Positions 21,861 to 31,114 of a DNA stretch of 34,490 nt are shown here, one piece after another; the stretch's first letter is position 1, and each line of letters starts with the position of its first letter. Below the pieces are notes generated by a model, which did no database searches, had not been told where the DNA came from, and was given only the letters and a program-made list of their open reading frames with translations. The position numbers and the translations under genes are program-made. The DNA is from Protostelium mycophagum (lineage: Eukaryota; Evosea; Variosea; Protosteliida; Protosteliaceae), in contig KV921170.1 in the NCBI GenBank assembly GCA_002081555.1, positions 1-34,490 on the forward strand. The letters run 5' to 3'.

Positions 21861-21950
21861 TCAAATAAAGCATGAGCCTTTCTAATTTTTGCAAGTTTTC
21901 ATGTAATGCAAACAGAAAGAAGATGAATAATAAGATGGTATGAGATGTCT

Positions 21951-22858
21951 TTAGATGGCCTTCATGATGAAGACATCGGTCTTGTAAGGATAATGGAAGA
22001 TGCCTTGTTGCTGATCAACCCATTGGATCCCTTCTCCTCTCTGCAGGATCTCGTCTACACCCTTCATGACCTCCTCCCTCTCTGTGTCATTGAGCGCCGT
22101 GATGTAGGATTTGGAGGCGACTCTGTCTTTCACTCCTTGTGTGGTCGTGTGGATGGTGCGGCTCAGATGAGTTTCTTTAGGGGGTCCAAACATGGAAGGG
22201 AAGGTGTTCAGTTCAAACATCTTTTTCCAATGACCTAATGAATGTCAAAGATGTGTACAGAGACATGATGTAGAACGTCACCTGTTCGGTACTGAGGAAC
22301 TCCTTTCTCGTAAGACTCATAGACGTCGCGGAGATCCGCGACCCATCTGGCACCATCTCTGTCCTCCATGTTCCAGATGAGAATGAGATGGCCGCCCTTC
22401 TTCAAAACTCGTCTCATTTCTTTGAGGGACTTCTCATGGTCCTGTTCAACACACCAGTGCCAGGCCTGTGCGATAAAGATGACATCATAAGATTGATCAT
22501 CGGCTGGGATCTGGTGGAATAGGCCTTCTACCGTCGTCACTCTTCTCCCCTGGAGATCCACTTTTTGAAGACCTTTCATGAACCCTTCTCTCATTCCTGA
22601 GCTGGGCTCCACAGCCAAGATCTCCTCGATGACGTGATCTGTGTCAGCTTGGAGGAGACACCGAGTGAATATCCCAGTTCCAGAACCAAGTTCGAGTGTC
22701 TTCAACTTTTTATGTGTTGACGGTCCATCCTTGAGAGTGTCAAAGATGAAGGAGAAGGCAGATGAAGGGTAGTCAGGACGAGCTCGATCGTAAAGACCGC
22801 TCGCGCCGCTATTGCTGAAGTTGTCTAGGGCAAATTTGGTGTGTGCTGGTTGTTGCAT
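21951..22858 (-). CDS. Class I SAM-dependent methyltransferase
   Basis: Two exons (22858-22282, 22234-21951) give 286 aa. Motif I is LELGSGTGIFTRCLL (residues about 48-62). The acidic end of beta-2 is AVEPSSGMREGF, post-I is TVEGLFHQIP with SYDVIFIAQAWHW, and motif III is LKKGGHLILIWNMED. This is the Methyltransf_11/UbiE-like layout seen in small-molecule methyltransferases of fungi and amoebae; the substrate cannot be told. The frame extends upstream of 22858 but has no ATG there, so MQQPAHTKF is taken as the start. It shares a 280-bp, palindrome-rich promoter with the ABC transporter and ends 90 bp from the sec12 stop codon (tail to tail). Confidence 0.85.
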
Positions 22859-23138
22859 GTTGAGATCGGAAATGGGATGTTCTGTTTGTTGTTTTCGACC
22901 CGAAATTTCGGGAGTAGGTGAGGTGTCAGAATTCTGATTTTCTCGTTTAAGAATGTACAAACAATTCTGATCACAGACTGTCCAGGCTGTCGAGTCCTTG
23001 AACTCCTACTCAGGGGTTTACGCTTCTGAAGGACAATTATCGGTGGAATTATTCTTTCAGAAAAGTCCGGACAGTCTGTCACGTGACAGTTTTTCGGGCA
23101 AATTCCACTCCACGAAAGCAGATCAACAGATCAGAAAG
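22859..23138. promoter_or_regulatory. Bidirectional promoter with perfect palindromes
   Basis: 280 bp between the methyltransferase (-) and the ABC transporter (+). It contains two perfect 14-bp palindromes, cccgaaatttcggg (22899-22912) and ctgtcacgtgacag (23076-23089, with a CACGTG E-box). A 10-bp inverted repeat is formed by cagactgtcc (22974-22983) and ggacagtctg (23069-23078). These look like dimeric factor sites. Confidence 0.55.
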
Positions 23139-26100
23139 ATGGTGAAGACGGTCACCAACGACGAAAACAAACCCCTCTTATGGGATCAAATAAAAGAAGA
23201 ATCGAAAGGCAAAACAAAGGTGGGATGATATGATCATGTGGCACTTACGTCCAGAAGGAAGACACGAAGAAAGATGAGAAAAAGAAGACAGAGAAGCCAA
23301 GAGCTGTTGGATTGTTCAAATTGTGGAAATACGCCACCAAATTGGATTACCTCCTCGTATTGTGAGAGCTCTGAGATGATCACATCCTTTCTGACGTCGT
23401 AATAGTATAGGTGCTTTGACGAGCATAGCGATTGGTTGTCTTGGACCAATACAGAATCTCATTTTTGGAGGCTTAGTGAATGACATCGGTGATGATACTT
23501 CCACACTCCCGTCTTTCTGACACTTAGCAGGACCCGCACTGTTAAATCCTACAGAAGAGAATCTATTGAACGCTTTGAGGCCCACCATTCTTCGCATCGT
23601 CTATATCGGTGCGGGAATGTTGATCGGTGGCTACGTCGCACAGTGTGCCTGGGTTCTTTCAGGAGAGAGACAGACAAGGGTGAGATTTCATCGTTCCCTG
23701 ATGGATTTTGAATTCTTCAACAGCGAATCAGACAACTTTACGTACACTCTATTTTGAGACAGGATATGGCATGGTTTGACCAGGCAGAAGAGGGTAACAT
23801 CTCTTAGACAATCATCGATCATCTGGATGTCATCATATCGCTATAATTTTTTGTTGAATATTCTGGATGTACAACGGTGAAATATTAAGGCTCCATGACA
23901 ACACGTCTGGCAAACGACACACAGCAGATACAAGACGCCATCAGTGAGAGGGCCGGTGCGACACTTCAGAGTCTTTCCACGTTCATCGCTGGACTTGCGG
24001 TGGCTTTTTCACAAGGATGGAGGCTCGCCCTTGTCGTTCTGGCTTGTCTTCCTTTAATAGGTAAGCTCATTAGTTCTATTTTGGAAAATATTCTCGAACC
24101 AAAACATTTTTGGGTTTATTTTGACGACAAATTTTATGTGAACTAATTTTTTTAGGGATTGTTGGAGGCCTCATGATCAAGTTAGTGATGAAATTCACTG
24201 GCAGCGGACAAGACGCCTACGCCGATGCAGGGACTATCGCAGAACAGGCCATCTCTGGAATCAGAACAGTCTATTCTTTCTCAATGCAAAAGCGGTTCGC
24301 AGAGAGATACGACCAACAATTAGACGTGAGATATCATTCTATTGTGGAAAAAATTAATGTGAAATTAGAAAGCCCAGAAAAACAACCAAAGAGCTGGGTT
24401 GACGATAGGTGTCGGGTTCGGTGCCTTCATCTTCCTTCTGTTTTCATCTTTCGGTTTGGCTTTCTGGTACGGTGCCAAACTGGTACTCGAGGGGGTGAGT
24501 GATGACGTCATCAACCGATTCTCTGATGATTTTCATTCGACTGAAACATTGTAGACAGATAATATGGACGGAGGAAAGGTTCTTGTGGTGTTTTTATCGA
24601 TGGTGATGGGATCACTATCTCTTATGCAGGTAAATTTCGGAGATATAATCGAGGCATTATAATAATAAAAATGAAATAGAAAGAAACAGAGTATATGTAT
24701 TGTGCATATAGGCGCAGGCAGAATCTCATATCATTCTTCACAGATATGATAACAAATAGAAAGATCTTGACATCATCAGATATCACCCAGTTTAGCTGCC
24801 ATAGCAACGGGAAGAGCTGCTGCCTTTGTCATCTTCGAAACGATAGGTGATCCTCTTTAGTTTCTCTCGAAAATTTACAAAGACAGAGAGGGTACCGCCC
24901 ATAGATAGCGATACCCAGAGGACGAATATTCCAACAAGAAATCTAAGTAACCATGACAACAATGGTTCTGTAGAACTAGAAGATATACATTTTTCATATC
25001 CAACCAGACCTGACGTGCAGATACTGAAAGGTAAGATCTTTCCCAATCTTGGAATGTGGAAAAGTGAAAAAATGTAAAAAAATGTAAAAAGATGTGAAAA
25101 ATATTAAAAAATGATCGTTTTTAGGACTATCTTTAAAGATAAAACCTGGATCCACTGTTGCGTTTGTTGGGCCTTCAGGTTCAGGCAAATCTACAATTGT
25201 CAGTCTTGTCCAGAGATTTTACGTGAGTTTGGAATTTGAATATGAGAAAAGGCGGGAAACCTGATTTTTCAGGATCCATCTTCTGGAGTGGTGAGAGTCG
25301 ATGGAGAAGATGTAAAGAATGTCGACGTCAAGTGGCTGAGGCAGCAGATAGGTACACTTTTCTCTATCTGTTCTATTTTTAGAACACATAGAGGAAGTTT
25401 CGAAAATAAATATTTTTTTCTGAAATTCAAAAAAAATTGAAAAAATTACTTATTAGGATTAGGAGTGGTGAGTCAGGAGCCATCATTGTTCAATATGAGC
25501 ATAAGAGAGAATCTACAACTCGGCGCGAAGAACGGACCTGGATCAGTATCCATGGAGGATATAATAGAAGCTTGTAAAAAGGCTAATTGCCATAATTTCA
25601 TACAGCAATTACCAAAGGTGAAGTGATTTCAAATTTTCAAAAAGGCGGGAAATGCGCACAGAAAATTCTTCATATTCTCTTTTGATGACGTCACCATCAT
25701 ATTTCCAAAAATTTGAAAGAACTAGATTTTAAAATATTGAAGGGGTATGATACAATTGTGGGAGAGAGGGGAGGTATGATGTCAGGTGGACAGAAGCAGA
25801 GGATTGCCATAGCAAGAGCGCTCATCAGAAATCCCAGAATACTATTATTGGACGAGGTCAGCTTTCCCATTTATTAGCAGTCCTGTGCTCTATGTCGCAG
25901 ATCTGCGAGAGTGACGTTCAAAATAATTCTGCGATGCTCCTTGTGATTTAAAGAATTTTGCTCTCATATTTTCAAATTAAATTGACCAAAAAAGGCCACT
26001 TCTGCACTCGACACAGCCAGTGAAAGAATTGTCCAAGACGCCCTGGACGCCGCGTCCAAAGACAGAACAACCATAATAGTTGCACACAGACTCTCCACTA

Positions 26101-29100
26101 TAAAAAATGCGAACCTGATCGTTGTATTGAAGAAAGGGGACCTGATCGAGCAGGGAACACACGACCAACTTATCGCGAGGTTCTATTTTTAGATTTTCTT
26201 ACGAACGTAGAATAAATGTCGACAGAGGAGGCGTATACAAAGAGATGGTCGACAAACAGAACATCAGGATGCAGAGAGATGCCACAGACGTGGATCTGAC
26301 TGAAGAGGACGAAGTCCACCAAAACGCCCAAGAAGTTGTGGAGGACAAGCCAAAGTTATTCAGAACACTCACCAGTTCCCAAGGTATCAGAGAGACACAA
26401 GTCCTGATCGACGAGGTGCGATATTGAATTCGAAATTTAAACTGTGGATTTGCCGCCAAAATGACCTCTGGTGTTTTTTAGAATGAGATTGCCAGTGCCA
26501 CAATAACTAACATCTATGCAGGCGAGTGCGCAGCAAAGGAGCGATATAGAAGCAAGAGAAAAGTCAAAGACGAGTGCCTCGTTGTGGAGAGTCGTGAGGT
26601 ATGAAAGTCTGTATATCTCAAAGATTAATTAAATTTAAAATATATATGGTTACCATGACGAACAGATTCGGTAAACACAAATCTAATTATGGTACAGGAT
26701 GATGTCATCAGAATGGTACCTATTGATTGTGGGTTGTATTGGTGCTTCTCTTGGTGGTTGCGTCTTTCCATTCTACGGATTTCTACTCTCAAAGGTGACT
26801 TTTAATTAAAATCATCAAGAAATAATCAAAATAATCTAAAAATAGGTCGTCGTTCTGCTGAACGGACCCAAGAATGATATAACTCCGGGACCGTTGGAAG
26901 GCACCAACTTGTATGCGTTTTTATTTCCAATGGTAGGACTCGCCGGTTACCTCGGTATCACGATGCAAACTGTGGGGTTTGAGTTTGCCGGAGCCAGACT
27001 AACCCGAAGGCTGAGATCTGCTACTTTCAAACAGATTTTAAAGCAGGAGGTGATTTTATTGTCAATTGTTTTATCAACTGGAGCTTCGTTTTTTAAAAAT
27101 AATTTTTAATTCCATTTGATTTATTGAAAAAATGCAGGTGGGATTCTTTGACCAAGCGGATAATTCAGTAGGAGCTCTCACTGCTGCTCTCGCTGTAGAT
27201 GCTGCTGGTGTAAATGACATGGTTACCAAGGTGATGATCTACCCCCATCTTTCTGTGCATACCAAAAAACACCCCAAAACTTTACGACGTCTCAAGTTCT
27301 TGACCAAGATGTCACACTCACTCCACTCACAGGTGTGGGGGGATGTTTTCCAGCTAGTAGCATGTTGTGTATGCGGGCTCGGCATATCGTTCTTCTATTC
27401 TTGGCAGATGACACTGGTTGTCATGGCGGCGCTTCCATTTATAGTGGGGGCCACCGCATTCGAGTCCAGAGTTCACCAAGGTTTCGAGGACAAGACCAAA
27501 AAAGTGAGTTTCTGACGAGTACATTCTCGGTAATAACCGTGGCTCTTCAACAGACCGCGAATGCGAAGCGAGGTCCGGATAGATCCCTGATCACGTGATC
27601 TGTCAGACATTCGGAAATCTGCGGCTTTGCCGCCAAAATATTACAAGAAGTTGGGAAAAAGCTTTGAAGATTCTGAAAGTCTGGGTTTCAATGGATTAAA
27701 AGATATAGGCGTATAAAGAGAGCGGGCAGATCGCGACAGAAGCGTTTTCAGAGATCAGAACAGTCCAATCCCTGACCAGCGAGAAGTTCTGGGAAGAGCG
27801 TTACTCTGAAAACATCATGGGACCACATCGTATGGCACTCAAGAAGGCCTACCTCGCTTCAATAGGTATTGTCTCGAAATTTCCACGAAATTTCTCATAT
27901 GTTTACCATACAAATCAATGTCTTTGTTCTGCACAATAACCTTTTAAAAAGCTATTTATAAATATTCTACAAAAACATCAAAAAATAAATATGAATAAAA
28001 TTTAATATTAATATTTAATCATAAAATAATTAATTTTTTAAAAGGTTATGGAGCACACCAAGGATTCAACATGTGGACTAATGCCTTAGGATTCTACGCA
28101 GGGATAAGGTTTATCGCTCACGGGATGGTCAGTTTTGAGAACATGTTTGTGGTCATCATCTGTGTCACCCTCACCGCAGGTCGTTTCCGATTTCATTTTC
28201 TCCCATAATGATCTTTTATAAATTGTACTTCTACAACCATATATTAATCATGAATAAAAACAAATAATTTTTTTAAAAAAATACTTTTCAACATGGTAAC
28301 TATTTTTCAAAAAATGAAAAATACCAGGCAGCATGGGCAGGGGCTCTCTCTTTGTACCCAAATTCGTTAAAGGCCGCAACTGTGCCAAGAGCACCTTCCA
28401 AATCTTAGATCGCCAGACCAGCATAGACCCGGATGCCAAAGGTTTAGAGACCAAGATAGACGGGGAGATACATATGGAAGGCGTCGCGTTCCGGTACCCT
28501 TCCAGGCCGGACGTCCCGGTGCTCAACGGAAGATTCAGGCTTGACGCAAAGAGAAATAATACCGTGGCTTTGGTGGGAGCTTCTGGTGGGATCTACAACG
28601 CATCATTTTCAAAGATTCAAAAAGATTTGAAAAAATGGATGGAAAAACATTCTGACCATAAAAGGTTGTGGTAAATCTACAACGATCGGGTTGATACAGA
28701 GATGGTACGACCCACTACTCGGTGACGTCAAAGTGGACGACGCTTCAGTCGCATCATACCAACTCCAGAAATTAAGACAACAGATGGCACTGGTCGGCCA
28801 AGAGCCTGTCTTATTTGACATGAGCATTAGAGAGAATATTCTTCTGGGACTCCCTTCTGGACATGCAGAAGACCAAGTTTGTTTTTTATTGTCATTATCC
28901 TCACAAAAAGTCTGGGAGATTTCATTGAAATTTCACAGGAAATTGAAGAAGCTCTCCGTACCGCCAACGCCTTCGATTTTGTTAACGAGCAGCCCAAAAA
29001 ACTGGACACCAGAGTGGGAGACAAAGGCACGCAGCTGTCAGGCGGGCAGAAGCAGAGGATTGCCATTGCACGAGCATTGATCAGAAGACCAAAAATTTTA

Positions 29101-29358
29101 TTGTTGGACGAGGCCACTTCGGCTTTGGATTCGGAATCGGAAAAAGTGGTCCAAGAAGCTCTGGACAGAGCTGTAGAAGGGCGCACAACAATCACGATAG
29201 CGCACAGACTTTCCACAATACAAGGTGCAGAAATGATCTGTGTGGTGAGAGATGGGCGCGTTGTAGAGCAAGGAAAGCACTTTGAGCTTTTAGAGATGAA
29301 CGGCCTATACAAAGAACTCGTCGACCAACAGAATCTTAACGTTCTCGAACAACAATAA
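23139..29358 (+). CDS. Full-length ABCB (MDR/P-glycoprotein-type) ABC transporter
   Basis: Twenty-seven exons, from 23139-23219 to 28939-29358, total 3897 nt, exactly 1298 aa plus stop. Order is TMD1-NBD1-linker-TMD2-NBD2. TMD1 has [20 protein letters not shown] then [23 protein letters not shown]1 has Walker [10 protein letters not shown] (exon 25125-25222), Q-loop [10 protein letters not shown], signature MSGGQKQR, Walker B RILLLDE and VAHRLST. TMD2 starts near [12 protein letters not shown] and includes GFFDQ-type [17 protein letters not shown]2 has Walker A GASGCGKST, split by an intron (28586-28664), [36 protein letters not shown] and IAHRLST. All catalytic residues are present in both halves, so it should be an active exporter of lipids, peptides or xenobiotics at the plasma membrane or endosome. 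Five introns end in AAG. Introns carry GGCGGGAAA and TGACGTCA motifs. Confidence 0.93.
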
Positions 29359-29399
29359 ACCTATAACAAAAAAAACTAAAACCTCGACATTCTTTATAC

Positions 29400-29492
29400 A
29401 CAACCTTCTTTCGATTCGGAATCATCTTTTTCAATTCGTCATCATCCTTCATTATCATCATTCATCATCAATCATTATCAGCGTCATCGTCG
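29400..29492. repeat. ATC-rich low-complexity stretch between convergent genes
   Basis: cat/atc repeats (catcatccttcattatcatcattcatcatcaatc and similar) fill most of the 134 bp between the ABC stop (29358) and the kinase stop (29493). It is a degenerate trinucleotide microsatellite in the shared 3' region. Confidence 0.6.
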
Positions 29493-30632
29493 TTACAGTG
29501 CCAGGATTTGTGATATCTTTCTCAACAGACTATTTGACCTCTTTCTGTTCTGAGCGTCCAAAGAGGTAGACAAAATCTGCAGCTCCCCCACCACAGCCCT
29601 CGATTGTGAGTCCACCACCAAGCACCGTGAGATGAGAGCTCTGGCTTCTTGTGTGAGAGCCTGCGAATCGACCCATTGTCCCCGGGCTGCACTTCTTAAT
29701 TGCTCCATGTTGCTTCTCCCTGACCAGGGTACATTTCCAGTCAGCATGGCTGTGGATCTCAGCCTTGATCCTTCTGCATCATCTCTTGGCATTTCGCCAA
29801 TGTCTTAAGACAATGAAGAAAGCTTACCATAGAAGATGACTCCGATACTCCAGATGTCAACTGCAGATCCTGTGTAGGCCTCGTGTTGTAGAATCTCTGG
29901 GGCTGCGTAGAGGGGCGAGCCACATGGTGTCTTCAACTTGTTTTCTGTGAAAGTATGGGCGAAGCCGAAGTCGATGAGTTTAGGGTTCTCTCCGAGCTGA
30001 TCGACCATGATGTTTTCCAATTTGAGATCTCTATGCTGCTCATTCATCAGCATGTGTTGATGTCCGATGATGACACTCACCGCAATGCCTTGGCTGTGGA
30101 GGAACTCGACCGCTGACAGGATATTGACCAATAACCTTGTGGCGGCCTTTTGAGAGAGGCATCCTTGGCTGTGGCTGAGGATGTGCTCTAACAGATCCTT
30201 GCCTGGCAGATATTCCATCACAATGCAAGTGTATCCTTGTTGCGGTGCCTCTATCACTTCAAAGACTTTGACAATGTTTGGGTGATTAAGCTTCTTGTGT
30301 ATCTGGATCTGGACACATCAGACATGATCTTTTCGCAGTTTAAACATACCTCTCTTTGAAATTTTCCCCAATAGTCTGTCTTCTTAAGCTTCTCATGATC
30401 AATGAACTGGAAGTGTCACAAAAATTGTCGACTGGAGTAATTGATGTCTCACCTTTAATGCGACCTTGTCCCCAGTTCTTTTGTCTATGGCGAGTTTGAC
30501 CTTACCAAAAGTACCCTGTCCAAGAGTTTCTTGTAAGATGAAATCATTCAGCCACAGTTTGTTTCGTTTTTCTGTGGGGGGTGTGGGCAGCTGGATGTTT
30601 AATTCCGACGTGTTTTGTGTAATTTCCGGCAT
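29493..30632 (-). CDS. Serine/threonine protein kinase, CAMK/SNF1-related
   Basis: Five exons (30632-30453, 30406-30350, 30308-30081, 30035-29828, 29749-29493) give 309 aa. All kinase subdomains are present: glycine loop GQGTFGKV, VALK lysine at residue 60, helix-C FQREIQIHKKL, gatekeeper strand CIVMEYLPG, catalytic HRDLKLEN, LIDFGFA, and CGSPLYAAPE with VDIWSIGVIFY. The KLKTPCGSPLYAAPE activation segment is of the AMPK/MARK/KIN1 kind. The protein is little more than a kinase domain, with a short Ser/Pro/Thr N-terminus and a basic C-terminal tail (QNRKRSNSLLRKI), so it has no UBA or KA1 domain. Substrate unknown. It ends 134 bp from the convergent ABC transporter. Confidence 0.9.
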
Positions 30633-31114
30633 CTATATCGTATTCGTGCGTGCGTGTGTTGTTGTGTGTCCTGTCTTGACTGAAATGAGCAAACAACACA
30701 GGGCAAGTTCTTCTAAAGGGTTCCCACCTTAAACTGCGCACTCTCCGAGTTTTCGAGTTTTTCCGGAAGGAATAATATTTAATCGTGGAGTGTGGCCATC
30801 AACTCTCAGGAAAAAGTGTATTTCCTCGTTTTTGGTGTGGGAAATTAAAAGATCCGTATACGGTAACTAGCGTGATTTTCATACTATTAACGTGTTCTAC
30901 TGCCGGTTCGGTATGTATTCTTCGCATATTTTTAAACCCTTTATGGCATGTCGTTTTCAAATTTCACAAGAATTTCAGACACCTGCCAGAGTACACTTAT
31001 ACGGTATGCTTGAACATTCCCAGAAATAGATCTTCTCTTTTATCTTGTCGATTTCCGTGTCTTCTGGTACATTCATTTTCTTCCACAACAAATTTATGTT
31101 CAGTATTCTAGGCT
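30633..31114. other. Intergenic between kinase and RegA-like gene; degenerate copy of the RegA-like 3' end
   Basis: 482 bp upstream of the kinase and downstream of the phosphodiesterase gene, both on the minus strand. Minus-strand sequence near 31050-31090 reads LLWKKMNVPEDTEID, similar to RVRWSEMNVPKKTEK in the last full exon of the upstream gene, so it may be a decayed partial duplicate. Otherwise nothing is seen apart from promoter sequence. Confidence 0.4.

Noticed and set aside
22858-22960. N-terminal extension of the methyltransferase
   Set aside because: The only starts there are non-ATG; this stretch is the shared promoter and contains a perfect palindrome.
30975-31114. Longer C-terminus of the RegA-like protein
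   Set aside because: A 37-nt GT-AG intron at 31220-31256 gives a more natural end at 31115; kept only as an alternative.
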